Assembly: GCF_003315205.1 (NCBI RefSeq)
Contig: NZ_QNRR01000006.1
Span: 372,001 to 436,000 of the forward strand
DNA length: 64,000 nucleotides
Direction: 5' to 3'
Origin: Roseimicrobium gellanilyticum
GTDB lineage: Bacteria > Verrucomicrobiota > Verrucomicrobiia > Verrucomicrobiales > Verrucomicrobiaceae
Part shown: one piece after another, positions 1 through 8,664 of the stretch
Position numbering within the stretch: the stretch's first letter is position 1
Layout of the letters: each line of letters starts with the position of its first letter
Notes under the pieces: model-generated
The model's input: the letters and a program-made list of their open reading frames with translations, nothing else
The model's database searches: none
What the model was told of the DNA's origin: nothing
Program-made: the position numbers and the translations under genes

Positions 1-1
1 A

Positions 2-187
2 CTGCTCACCACTCAGATATACGTCAAAGGCTATGCGCAGAACGAACGAGACGGCATCTGGAAGAGACTTCCAGAAGGCGCCGTGCGTGATTCGGTGACC
101 GTACCCTTCACATCCAAGTCCGGCGGCAAGGCCGGTGAGCTGGAAGCCAAGTGCGATATCGTGGTAGGACTGACGCCGGCGGAGTAG
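2..187 (+). CDS. Intradiol ring-cleavage dioxygenase, C-terminal fragment
   Basis: Only the last 61 codons lie in the window; the gene begins upstream. The reading frame opens with LLTTQIYVKGYAQNERDGIW, which resembles the conserved C-terminal strand of the protocatechuate 3,4-dioxygenase/intradiol dioxygenase family (TTQxYxxGxxxNxRDG). These enzymes use a non-haem Fe(III) to open catechol-type rings; in Planctomycetes and Verrucomicrobia many family members are exported and of unknown substrate. The iron ligands would lie upstream and cannot be checked. The frame ends at TAG 185-187. The family assignment rests on this short motif alone. Confidence 0.7.
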   Translation: MLTTQIYVKGYAQNERDGIWKRLPEGAVRDSVTVPFTSKSGGKAGELEAKCDIVVGLTPAE

Positions 188-282
188 AGGTCTCGCGTTC
201 TCTGGACCGAAGGGTCATTCGGCGCGGAAGTAGTGAAAGCATTTTTGCGTGACGCCACGAGCGTTGGTCGGTAGCGTCGCGC

Positions 283-1800
283 ATGAAATGGCGAAGAAAG
301 CTCCTGCTGGCGATCGCATTGCTGTTCGCGAGCCTTGGCATGCTGATGCTGCTCGTGCATGTGCGAGGCCTGCGCATGTGGGAAGATTACTGCGCCCAAG
401 TCAGGGCTGCTGGCGACCCCGTTAGGCTGGAAGATGTCATCCCCGCTTCGGTGCCGGACGCTGAAAATGTAGCCATGGCGGAGATTTTCCGGGAGCTTTT
501 CCAGGACGAATCATCCGCGCGTCTGGCAAAGAATTCTCTGGCCTCCGTCTATCGCCGGTCCTCTGACGATGAGCTGATAAGCACACCTACAGGGTGGTTA
601 GTACGCGGAGAAGACAGATATGTCCGTGAGTGGCTGGAATTTTTGAAGGGACTCGAAAAGGAATCTTCCAGGTCGAAGCCCACTACATTGGAACCTCCAT
701 TGTCTCTCAGTCCAAACAAGGAACTCCAACTAAGGCTCAGGCAATATGATTCTTTGTGGGATGAGCTCAGCGTAGCAGTGCGGCGTCCGTATTGCAGGTG
801 GCCATTGGAATATCAAGAGGGAGCCCGAATGAAGAGCCCCCACAACAGCAGCGTCATCAAACTCGCCCCCCTGCTGAAGGCGCGACTTACTGCCCACGCG
901 GCATGCGACGACACATCCCAGTATGTCCGGGATCTGACCACGGCATTCTCATTGTCCCGACACCTCTCGAATACTCAGATGTCCATGTTGTCGACTCTGG
1001 TGGCCAATACTTTTTGGAACACTACTCTGAATACCATGCAACGCACGGCTGGCGCGGTGACCCTGAGCGATGCTGAACTCGCGATGATTCAAGAGCATGC
1101 ATCGGTGCAAGCACTCCAAGGACTATTGCAGGCACTCAAGAAAGATCAGGTCCTCTCCACCGACACGCTTCTCAACATCAACGTCAATGAACTGGCGTCC
1201 CTTCTCGATGGCGACTTCGGCAGCATGCTGTCTGGTCAATCCGAACGACTGCAGAAATTGCAGGCAACGCTGATCCTGAGCCGCCCTTCGGGGTGGAGGT
1301 TGGGAGAGTTGGCAGCCCGCCACCGGGAATCGCGAACATTGTGGAAACAATCGGTTTCGCATGATTTCCAGTATATCCAAACCGGAAGCCTTGAAGCCAT
1401 TCGCAATCGCAGCCTACAGTTGGAAGAGAATTCCCGGTGGCTTTCCTATGATAGCATGTTTGCCCTGGCGGAGATCGTTACGCCAAGAATGTTTGAACGA
1501 GCCGCACAGGTACAAGCCAGTTCAAATGCTGCGGTGCTTTGGTGTGCTGTGGAGCGATATCGGCTAAGGTATGAGCGCCTGCCAGATTCGCTGGAAACAC
1601 TGGCACCTGAATTTGTGAAAAAAGTCCCAGTGGACCCCATGCACGGAGGACCCATGCGGTATCTGAAGACGAAAAGCGGAGGCTATCTCATCTATTCCAT
1701 AGGTCCTAACGGAATCGATGATGGAGGGCAAGGTTCTGGCAGCACTCGTGACCTTGACTGGGTGTGGGCATCAGGCCCGGGACTGGCGCAAAATGATTGA
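283..1800 (+). CDS. Membrane-anchored hypothetical protein with pseudopilin-like C-terminal segment
   Basis: 505 residues. The N-terminus (MKWRRKLLLAIALLFASLG) is positively charged and followed by one hydrophobic segment (about residues 6-27), so the rest is probably periplasmic and anchored in the inner membrane. The middle part is alpha-helical and not recognised. Near the C-terminus (about 427-490) there is YRLRYERLPDSLETL followed by VPVDPMHGGPMRY and YSIGPNGIDDGG, a pattern shared with the C-terminal part of GspG-type pseudopilins and common in large Verrucomicrobia/Planctomycetes proteins. No catalytic motif is visible. Transcribed alone, about 95 bases after the dioxygenase gene. Function unknown. 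Confidence 0.75.
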   Translation: MKWRRKLLLAIALLFASLGMLMLLVHVRGLRMWEDYCAQVRAAGDPVRLEDVIPASVPDAENVAMAEIFRELFQDESSARLAKNSLASVYRRSSDDELISTPTGWLVRGEDRYVREWLEFLKGLEKESSRSKPTTLEPPLSLSPNKELQLRLRQYDSLWDELSVAVRRPYCRWPLEYQEGARMKSPHNSSVIKLAPLLKARLTAHAACDDTSQYVRDLTTAFSLSRHLSNTQMSMLSTLVANTFWNTTLNTMQRTAGAVTLSDAELAMIQEHASVQALQGLLQALKKDQVLSTDTLLNINVNELASLLDGDFGSMLSGQSERLQKLQATLILSRPSGWRLGELAARHRESRTLWKQSVSHDFQYIQTGSLEAIRNRSLQLEENSRWLSYDSMFALAEIVTPRMFERAAQVQASSNAAVLWCAVERYRLRYERLPDSLETLAPEFVKKVPVDPMHGGPMRYLKTKSGGYLIYSIGPNGIDDGGQGSGSTRDLDWVWASGPGLAQND

Positions 1801-1840
1801 GCCGAACTTCTCAATCACGAAGTCAGACCCAAGAAAACAG

Positions 1841-1867
1841 AAAATGGCGGGTTGGAAAACCCGCCAT
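1841..1867 (-). terminator. Rho-independent terminator (minus-strand gene)
   Basis: Perfect 10-bp stem (1844-1853 with 1858-1867, ATGGCGGGTT/AACCCGCCAT) and a GGAA loop. On the minus strand it is followed by a T-rich run, so it fits as terminator of the coiled-coil lipoprotein gene ending at 1901. Without a T-tract on the plus side it is a weaker stop for the gene ending at 1800. Confidence 0.8.
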
Positions 1868-1900
1868 ACGCTGTCCGGTCGGGCGACCCGACTTCCTCAA

Positions 1901-2941
1901 TCAGTCGTCGAAGCGGATCACGCGATCACCCACGACCGGCATCACCGGTGCAGGAACAGAAGGTGCGGCTGCAGGAGCACTGGGTGCTGATGGCGCGGGA
2001 GCCGGTGCAACAGGCGCGCTGGAACCGCCGGGGCTACCTGGATTGAAATTGGAAATCACTGCCGGTCCGCCTGAGGACTGTGGCGCCTGGGGCTGGCGCG
2101 GTGCCTGGGCTTGCGGTTGCGGCTGGCGTGGAGCGGCACCAGCACCATCACCCCAATCAAAGGCGAAGGTATTGGCATCGACCTGCCTCATGCCGCCGCC
2201 ATGACCAGCGGTGGGTTGCTGGGGCGGCACGCCTCCCCCCACGTTCGGCGGCGGAGCCGTGCCACCCGTGGATGATTGCGGTTGGGTGGGAGTTGTGTTT
2301 CCAGCAAGTCCCTGCGGATTGTCTTTCGCGGCCTTGTAGGCAGTCTGCACATCGGCGGCCGAAGGAAGCTTCCAGGCCCCACCGAGATCCGCGCTCACCG
2401 GGAATTGCAGACGAAGGCGGGTGCCGTTGTCTGTAACGACATTGAAAGTGATTGCCGAGCTGAAGGGCGTGACCAGTTGCGGAGGGTACTCGATTGATTT
2501 GAGGGAGATCTCATCAATGCGACCTGCGGAGATCTGACCCTGCACCAGCTCGCGCAATTGCTTTGCCTTGCGGGTGAGATCCTCTTCGAGTTTGTCTGCC
2601 ATGGCATCCATGTCGATCTTCAGCGGCGTGCCTCCGGCAGAGGCGGACACGCTGCTTGCCTGTGCCTTCGCCGTATCAAGCTGACGCTTGAGCTCGTCGA
2701 TTGTTTGCTTGGCCCTGGCAAGCTCTTCGCTGCCGGCTCCGGACGTTGTGCTGCCACTGCGCTGCGCCTTGCTTTGGAGTTCGGCGAGTTCTGCCTGGAC
2801 TTTTTCCACGGCCTTGTCTTTGGCATCGAGCGTTGCGCGCATTTCAATGAGTTGCCGCTGGAGCTCCTCGTCTCCCTGGAAGCAGGATGGCAGGGAGAGC
2901 AATCCTATTGCACCTGCCAGGCACAGCGACCTCTGACCCAT
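1901..2941 (-). CDS. Predicted lipoprotein with coiled coil and Pro/Gln/Ala-rich tail
   Basis: 346 residues from the chosen ATG at 2941 (MGQRSLCLAGAIGLLSLPSC), preceded by an AGAAGG Shine-Dalgarno-like sequence 9 bases upstream. LPSC is a lipobox, so the protein is probably a lipoprotein. An alternative ATG at 2974 (MKTSTSRRFS...) adds 11 residues and more positive charge. After the Cys, about residues 23-75 form a charged heptad-like helix (EELQRQLIEMRATLDAKDKA), and a second helix follows. A compact central region (about 125-200) has no known family. The last 150 residues are low-complexity Pro/Gln/Ala/Gly. Possibly an envelope spacer or scaffold; function not known. Confidence 0.72.
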   Translation of the reverse strand: MGQRSLCLAGAIGLLSLPSCFQGDEELQRQLIEMRATLDAKDKAVEKVQAELAELQSKAQRSGSTTSGAGSEELARAKQTIDELKRQLDTAKAQASSVSASAGGTPLKIDMDAMADKLEEDLTRKAKQLRELVQGQISAGRIDEISLKSIEYPPQLVTPFSSAITFNVVTDNGTRLRLQFPVSADLGGAWKLPSAADVQTAYKAAKDNPQGLAGNTTPTQPQSSTGGTAPPPNVGGGVPPQQPTAGHGGGMRQVDANTFAFDWGDGAGAAPRQPQPQAQAPRQPQAPQSSGGPAVISNFNPGSPGGSSAPVAPAPAPSAPSAPAAAPSVPAPVMPVVGDRVIRFDD

Positions 2942-3053
2942 CGTGGAAAACCTTCTGCTTGTGCTTGTTTTCATGGAATTGACTTGCGAAAGACCTCGGC
3001 ACGCCTGTAAAGGTACCACCCCATCCTACAACAACCCGCAAGATCCGCCAGCC

Positions 3054-3866
3054 ATGATGCTACGTTCCGCGATTTTGGTTTGTCTCTTTTCCACTGCAAC
3101 CGCCGCTCTTTTGCCCGCTCAAGACAAGGCGGGATTCGACCCCACCAAGGCAGAGATTGCCCCGATTGGACTTCCGAGCCCGTATGACAAGTTCCTCGGT
3201 CTCGACCAGGTGCTCAATCTCACCTATGAAGACTGGAAGGCCGTCTATGGTGAAATCGCCCGCGACGTGGACGTGGCCAAATACTCCGATGAAACCGACA
3301 TTGCCCTCGCGCTCGGCGTCAAGATTGCTGACGGCGTGATGTCCATCAAGGCTCGCGATGTGCAGGGCCTCAATGATTGCTCGAAGCAGATCGAAGACCT
3401 CGCGAAAAAGCTTGGAGTGAAGGACGAGGAAATGAGCCGTGCCAAGACGGTTCGCGCCCATGCCAACAAGGGCGAATGGCTCCAGGTCTTCATGGAGCTC
3501 GGCTTCCTGCAGACGGACATCATGAAGTCCCTCCGTGCGCAAGGCAATGCCGGCCGCCGCTCGCTGATCATCAGCGCCGGCTGGATGCAGGGCCTGCACT
3601 ACACCGCATTCGTGGTGAAGAAGCACTACTCCGCCGCTGTCTCGAACTACCTTCGCGAGCCGCTGCTCGTGGATGCGATGAAGAAGGATCTGATGTCCCT
3701 TCCCCCTGCAGTGAAGGACTCCTCCAAGGTGGCGACCATCGTCACCGAGATGGGAAACATCTATGGAATCGTCAACATTCCCATCGAGGGATCGATCCCA
3801 AAGGAGGGCGTGGATAAACTTCTGGACGCCTCGAAGGCAATCGTGGAGAAGATCGTGTCGAATTGA
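3054..3866 (+). CDS. Secreted hypothetical protein
   Basis: 270 residues from ATG 3054 (the next codon at 3057 is also ATG). MMLRSAILVCLFSTATAALLPAQ is a clear Sec signal peptide with cleavage near LPA-QD. An upstream extension of the frame to 2943 would bury this signal inside the protein and overlap the divergent lipoprotein gene, so it was rejected. The mature part is mostly helical, with LGLDQVLNLTYEDWKAVYGEIA and IISAGWMQGLHYTAFVV as conserved-looking blocks, and no recognised catalytic motif. First of three co-directional envelope genes ending at the terminator at 4775. Function unknown. Confidence 0.72.
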   Translation: MMLRSAILVCLFSTATAALLPAQDKAGFDPTKAEIAPIGLPSPYDKFLGLDQVLNLTYEDWKAVYGEIARDVDVAKYSDETDIALALGVKIADGVMSIKARDVQGLNDCSKQIEDLAKKLGVKDEEMSRAKTVRAHANKGEWLQVFMELGFLQTDIMKSLRAQGNAGRRSLIISAGWMQGLHYTAFVVKKHYSAAVSNYLREPLLVDAMKKDLMSLPPAVKDSSKVATIVTEMGNIYGIVNIPIEGSIPKEGVDKLLDASKAIVEKIVSN

Positions 3867-3943
3867 GATTTCGTCTGTCACGGCACGCTTAGGGCGAACA
3901 TGAAATGGCAAAACCCAACACCTCTTTGCCAACCTACAAATCC

Positions 3944-4459
3944 ATGAAAAACAGCATCAAGCATCTCATCACCGGCGCTCTCCTGATCGCCTCCACCGCG
4001 GCCCTCAAGGCCGACCCCCGTGAGGCGGAAGACGTCGCCTATCGCATGGCCACCAGCTATGTGGCCAAGGGCTTTTCGATGGCTCCCACGGACCACTCCG
4101 GTGTGCTTGGCGGTGGACAGGCCATTCGCTTCCTTATTCCCGTGACCAAGGGTCTCGACTATGTGTTCCTGGCCGGTGCAGACCAGAGCGCTCTCGACGT
4201 GGACGTGTATGTCTATGATGAAGTGGGCAACCTGATCCTGGATGACCGCCGCAGCACCCGCCTCGCTGGTGTGCAGTTCCGCGCCAGCTACAACGGTACC
4301 GCCATGGTGTACCTGCACATGGCCCGTGCGGATGGCCTGGCCAGCTACTACGTGCTCGTCGGTCGTCGCGGCGCAGCCAAGGGTGGCAGCTCCACCAGCG
4401 TGAGCGATGGCGCCGGTCTCAATCCTGCTCCTGATGCCGCCGTTGCGCCGCCTAAATAA
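3944..4459 (+). CDS. Secreted beta-sandwich-like hypothetical protein
   Basis: 171 residues from ATG 3944 (MKNSIKHLITGALLIASTAALKA), a typical signal peptide with cleavage near LKA-DP. The mature part contains FLIPVTKGLDYVFLAGADQS and DVDVYVYDEVGNLILDD, which resemble the beta-sandwich prepeptidase C-terminal (PPC) type fold, where LDVDVYVYDxxGN is a hallmark strand pair. The last 25 residues are low-complexity. It lies 77 bases after the previous secreted protein and probably belongs to the same transcript. PPC domains are usually ancillary modules, so a stand-alone one is of unknown role. Confidence 0.72.
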   Translation: MKNSIKHLITGALLIASTAALKADPREAEDVAYRMATSYVAKGFSMAPTDHSGVLGGGQAIRFLIPVTKGLDYVFLAGADQSALDVDVYVYDEVGNLILDDRRSTRLAGVQFRASYNGTAMVYLHMARADGLASYYVLVGRRGAAKGGSSTSVSDGAGLNPAPDAAVAPPK

Positions 4460-4543
4460 CCGGGCATGAGCCACCTTCAGAGCCAAGCCGGACCCATTCA
4501 GCCTCCTTCATCAATCAACCTGAAACCACAAGCCATCATCATC

Positions 4544-4744
4544 ATGAAGAGACTTGCCACCCTTGCCACGCTGGCCTTCTGCGCCGGTGCCCTTGCGAAC
4601 TGCGCGAGCGAGCCCCCTCCCCCGGTGCATGTGCATCACTACCACACCAAGACTCGCACCACGACGAAGCCCGCTTCCGTGGGTGGGTACAAGGCCCCCG
4701 AGAGCTTCGAGGCGGTGACCCCGCCCTCCAGCTACTCCCGATAG
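4544..4744 (+). CDS. Small predicted lipoprotein, His-rich
   Basis: 66 residues from ATG 4544. MKRLATLATLAFCAGALANCASEP has a lipoprotein signal with lipobox ALANC, giving a mature lipoprotein of about 47 residues. The mature part begins with a Pro-rich and then His-rich stretch (PPPPVHVHHYHTKTRTTTK), which might bind metal but is not a recognised family. The frame is open upstream to 4466, but that start would place 26 residues before the signal peptide. Last gene before the strong terminator at 4775. Confidence 0.65.
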   Translation: MKRLATLATLAFCAGALANCASEPPPPVHVHHYHTKTRTTTKPASVGGYKAPESFEAVTPPSSYSR

Positions 4745-4774
4745 TCGCACCTCAATTTCATGTGTTGTGTCTGG

Positions 4775-4802
4775 AAACGCCAGCCTCCGGGCTGGCGTTT
4801 TC
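4775..4802 (+). terminator. Rho-independent terminator
   Basis: Perfect 11-bp stem AAACGCCAGCC (4775-4785) with GGCTGGCGTTT (4790-4800), loop TCCG, ending in a short T-run. It closes the group of secreted/lipoprotein genes at 3054-4744. Confidence 0.85.
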
Positions 4803-4849
4803 CTTGCTGGGAGATGCGGATGCTTGCCGCAGGATCACATCTCGATTAG

Positions 4850-7800
4850 ATGCCACCTTCATCGTCAGCCGCGCCCGGAATGCGCTTTGGAAACTTCGAG
4901 GTCCTCACCGACTCCAACGGCAAGAATTGCCTGTTGGGCGGAGGGGCTTTTGGCAAGACGTACAAGGCCAGACATATCTTCCTGAAGCGCATCGTGGCGC
5001 TCAAGGTACTGCATGATCGCTACGCCAATGATGCCCGAGCGCGGGAGCGTTTCCTCAGAGAAGCCCAGGCCGCTCATGAGCTGAAGCATCCCCACATCGC
5101 CGAGGTGCTGGACTTCGGCGAAGCGGATGGCTCCCTGTACTACGCGATGGAGTTCTGCTCGGGCGGTGACCTCGAGCACTACACCAAGAACGCCAAGGGC
5201 CCGGTGCCGCCTGCGGTGTGCCTCGGTTTCGCCCGGCAAATCTGCAAGGCGCTTGCCTACGCGCACGAGAGAAACTTCTACCATCGCGATCTGAAGCCGC
5301 CGAACGTGATGCTGGCTTCTTCTGAAGGCGAGCCCGTGTTGAAGCTCATCGACTTCGGCCTCGTGAAGATGGGAGTCGAGGACACGGAAGAGTCCTCGGG
5401 CCTCACCATGGCGGGCGAGGTGCTGGGCACCCCGATGTTCGCCAGCCCCGAGCAGCTTCGTGAAGAGGATCTGGATCAGCGCAGCGATTTGTTCTCGCTG
5501 GGCATGACCCTCTGGTACCTGCTGGAGGGCGCCCCCCCGGTGCCAGGCAGCGCGCTGACCGTGATGGCGGAGCGGCTGAGCCACAAGTCGTATGACAAAC
5601 TTTTCTCCATGCGAGTGCCACGCGCAGTGCGTCCGGTGCTCTCCAAGTTGCTGGAGAAGGATCCTCAGAACCGCTACCAGAACGCCGATGCCCTCCTGGT
5701 GGCGCTGACCGAGGCACTGGCAGAACTGGAAAAAGAAACAGCAGCCGCCAAAGCGCCATCCGGTGCACTCACGCCCACCGCTGCGACGGAATCAGTGATC
5801 GAAGCGGCCGCCTCGCCTGGCTTGGGTGAGGTGATGGCCCACGCCGGCAGCTCCAGCACGACGGTCCCTAAGACGGAAACAAATCTACCCGCGACTACCG
5901 AGAGCGCTTCGACAACACAAGCAGAGCCCGCAGCCAAAGCGCCGCGCCTCCAGTTGCTGAAGAACCTCGGCTACTGCGTCCTGGGTGAGGCCAGGCAGGC
6001 CCAGGATCTCTCCTCAGATGCCGAGGTGGTCGCAGTGCGATTGCAGGATGGGCTCGACAGCACTGCCACGTGGCCAGCACGTCTGGCAGGCGCAGCTCAA
6101 ACGGTCCCGCCGCGTCTCACGGGAGATCTGCCGCTCGTCACCCAAATCCACGAAGACCACCCGTACGCCGTCTGCTCCAGCTCGGGCACGATTCGGCTTG
6201 TGCAGATCCTACAGGCGCGCGGAAATCTTCCCTTCTTGGAGGCGGCGCAGGTGCTGAGTCAGATTGCTCTGGTGCTGGACGAGGCCCGTAACAGCAACCG
6301 GAAGCATGATCTGCAACTCAATCAGATCAATCTGGCACCACTGGTGGCCAATCCTGCCGAATCCGCGCCTGCCTATACCCTCACACCGCTTCAACTGGAT
6401 CAGTGGCCGCCCTTTTTGGTGTGCGTGCCCCTGAGGCAGGGCGCCACCTCCATGCCCGGGCACATGGAGGATGACGATCCCAACGCGACCGGCATGATGA
6501 CCATGCGGAATTCAGCGGCCGATGAATTCCTCGATCCCAACGCTGCCTTCGGCGGACTCATCTACCGGCTCATCACCGGGGGGGAGCCGCGTTCGGCGAT
6601 GTACCGGTCGAAGAACAATTACCGGCCCATCCCCAATCTCTCGCGCGAAGGGAACCATTTGCTGGCCAGCTGCCTGGAGGGCTCGTTCAACGACGACACC
6701 CTCAGCCATCTGCTGGAGAAGATGATGCGGGCAGAGAAGAGCAATCTCGTCCCCCACACCTCCAGCACGCGGAGCAACGCGGGAGTCCTGAGTTCCGCAG
6801 CGGCGATGAAGTCCGGCGCGCACTCGCACGAGCAGCCCGCTACCGCGACCTCGACATCGCCGCTCAAGACATCCAGCCCGAAATCTGCGGAACCGAGCGC
6901 TGGGACGCCTGCGACTCCCGCAGTGCCGACACCGACACCTCAATCCGCCCCACAGACAAAGGTGCCTGAGCCTCCTCCGGCTGTAGTGGCTGCAGTCACT
7001 CCTGCTGCTCCCCCGCAGCCACCTCCCCTTGCCCCTCCGACACCGGTCGCAGCCTCTGTCGCACCCGTGGAGCCCAAACCCCCGGTTCCCTCACCACCAG
7101 TTTCCGTTCCACCCCCAGAGCCCCCAAAAGCTCAGGTCACACCGGTCAAACCTGCATCTCCTTTGCCACCTCCTGCCAAGGAGAAGGCAAAGGACAAGGA
7201 GAAGGAGAAGCAGCAGCCCAAACCTGTAGCGACGCCGAAGAAGCCGGCCTCGACTCCCGTACCTCCCATCGTATGGCTGGCGGCGGGAGCCTCACTGCTG
7301 GTGCTCGGGGCCGTGGTCACAGTGGGAATTTTTGCCTATCAGGGGTGGCACACTTCCAAGCCTGAGCCGGCACCTACTCCTCCGAATACCCTTGTAGACC
7401 TCCCCGCGCCTCCGCAGCCAGAGGTGAAAAAAGAGGAGCCACCCAAACCCGAAACGAAGACGCCACCTCCGACGACACCCCCGGCGGCGGAGAAGAAACC
7501 TGAACCCCCGCCGAAACCCAAGCCACCAAGGGAGCTGGTCTTCACCAAGCGTGTTTTCCCCGCGACCGTCCGGGTGAAAGCCAACGGACGCAGCGTGCAG
7601 CTCACGAAGAACTCGCTCAATCAATTCGTTCTGAACCTCTCCGCCTTCACCGACTACCCGCTCTCCATCCTCATCTCCCCGCCCCTTGGATTTGCGGGAG
7701 AGTCCCACCTCATCACTGACCCGAAGGCCAGCACCTATGAACATGAGGTGGTCTTCAAGCGCGCAAAGTCTCCGATCACCATCCCCGGCAACTCTGACTA

Positions 7801-8437
7801 CGACCAGGCTGAGCTTACCTTTCTGGACTACCACGATGACGAGCGGGCCAGTTTCCAAGGTGATGAGTTTTCCAAGCCAGGCGTTGGAACTGTTTCGTTG
7901 CGGAATGGTTCCGCAACCACCGAGGTGCCAACCGGGCTCTATCAGATTCGCCTCATTTCCAAATACCAGAATGTCGCGTCTGTCACTCTGGCGGCAAAGC
8001 ATCCCGTCCCCAAGAGAGCCGGAACGGGCGAGTTGAGCGCCCCTGCGGAGGGATGGGGAGGCCACACTTTCGAGTGCAACTTCCAGGTGGAAGTCGACAT
8101 CAGCGGCAAGAAGACAAAGCTCTACGCACGCCGCATTCTGACTTTTGACGAGGATCTGTCCAAGGGCGTTCTCCAGGACAATTGGGCGACCGAGGGGCGA
8201 TTACCGGAACGTCAGCAGAGCACGATTCGCGACATCAAGGTGGATGCGTCTGGCAACCTGACCGCGCTGCTTCCTCTGGAAGATCCCCAGCACAAGGACA
8301 CCACTTTCGACGAGATTGTCGAGCTCAAGCGCAATGCCCAGGGTGGGGTCACCTTCCAATGTTATCCTGCGGCGAATTCCGCGAACAAGACGCGGGACGA
8401 CTACGACGTGAACGGGATAGCCAAAAAGGTCCGGTAG
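4850..8437 (+). CDS. Transmembrane Ser/Thr protein kinase with apparent tandem pseudokinase domain
   Basis: 1195 residues. An active Hanks-type kinase domain occupies about 13-290: glycine loop GGGAFGKTYKA (30-40), VALKV Lys52, HRDLKPPN (145-152), DFG (168-170) and SPEQL in place of APE. A second region (about 366-645) looks like a degenerate kinase: VAVRL near 393-397 where VAxK is expected, KHDLQLNQI (485-493) in register with HRDLKPxNI but lacking the catalytic Lys and Asn, no DFG, and a C-lobe-like FGGLIYRLITGG (567-578). Then come a Pro-rich linker (about 650-800), one membrane segment (about 806-828), another Pro-rich linker and a C-terminal domain outside the cytoplasm (about 885-1195) of unknown fold. 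MRFGNFEVL at 4880 is an alternative start. Transcribed alone, upstream of a beta-barrel gene. Confidence 0.93.
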   Translation: MPPSSSAAPGMRFGNFEVLTDSNGKNCLLGGGAFGKTYKARHIFLKRIVALKVLHDRYANDARARERFLREAQAAHELKHPHIAEVLDFGEADGSLYYAMEFCSGGDLEHYTKNAKGPVPPAVCLGFARQICKALAYAHERNFYHRDLKPPNVMLASSEGEPVLKLIDFGLVKMGVEDTEESSGLTMAGEVLGTPMFASPEQLREEDLDQRSDLFSLGMTLWYLLEGAPPVPGSALTVMAERLSHKSYDKLFSMRVPRAVRPVLSKLLEKDPQNRYQNADALLVALTEALAELEKETAAAKAPSGALTPTAATESVIEAAASPGLGEVMAHAGSSSTTVPKTETNLPATTESASTTQAEPAAKAPRLQLLKNLGYCVLGEARQAQDLSSDAEVVAVRLQDGLDSTATWPARLAGAAQTVPPRLTGDLPLVTQIHEDHPYAVCSSSGTIRLVQILQARGNLPFLEAAQVLSQIALVLDEARNSNRKHDLQLNQINLAPLVANPAESAPAYTLTPLQLDQWPPFLVCVPLRQGATSMPGHMEDDDPNATGMMTMRNSAADEFLDPNAAFGGLIYRLITGGEPRSAMYRSKNNYRPIPNLSREGNHLLASCLEGSFNDDTLSHLLEKMMRAEKSNLVPHTSSTRSNAGVLSSAAAMKSGAHSHEQPATATSTSPLKTSSPKSAEPSAGTPATPAVPTPTPQSAPQTKVPEPPPAVVAAVTPAAPPQPPPLAPPTPVAASVAPVEPKPPVPSPPVSVPPPEPPKAQVTPVKPASPLPPPAKEKAKDKEKEKQQPKPVATPKKPASTPVPPIVWLAAGASLLVLGAVVTVGIFAYQGWHTSKPEPAPTPPNTLVDLPAPPQPEVKKEEPPKPETKTPPPTTPPAAEKKPEPPPKPKPPRELVFTKRVFPATVRVKANGRSVQLTKNSLNQFVLNLSAFTDYPLSILISPPLGFAGESHLITDPKASTYEHEVVFKRAKSPITIPGNSDYDQAELTFLDYHDDERASFQGDEFSKPGVGTVSLRNGSATTEVPTGLYQIRLISKYQNVASVTLAAKHPVPKRAGTGELSAPAEGWGGHTFECNFQVEVDISGKKTKLYARRILTFDEDLSKGVLQDNWATEGRLPERQQSTIRDIKVDASGNLTALLPLEDPQHKDTTFDEIVELKRNAQGGVTFQCYPAANSANKTRDDYDVNGIAKKVR

Positions 8438-8570
8438 CAAGCAGTCGCTCTGACACGGCTCGCATTTGCCGAAACAGACTCTTTGCAACGCCTGCAAATG
8501 GGCGAGAATCCGCACGCGGCGTCATCCGACAACACAGACCGGAGTGTGTTCAATCAACCCCGGAATACTC

Positions 8571-8598
8571 TTGACGGATGGCGTAAATTTTAGAGAAT
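8571..8598 (+). promoter_or_regulatory. Possible sigma-70 type promoter for the beta-barrel gene
   Basis: TTGACG (8571-8576), 16 bases, then GAGAAT (8593-8598) inside the AT-rich end of the 227-base gap 8438-8664. The -35 match is good and the -10 match only 4 of 6. The remainder of this gap shows no gene. Suggested by sequence only. Confidence 0.3.
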
Positions 8599-8664
8599 TT
8601 GAAGTATTTATTAATATCTCATAAGTAAATAATTCCCTCCCCCAAACACACACGCCCTTACCCC

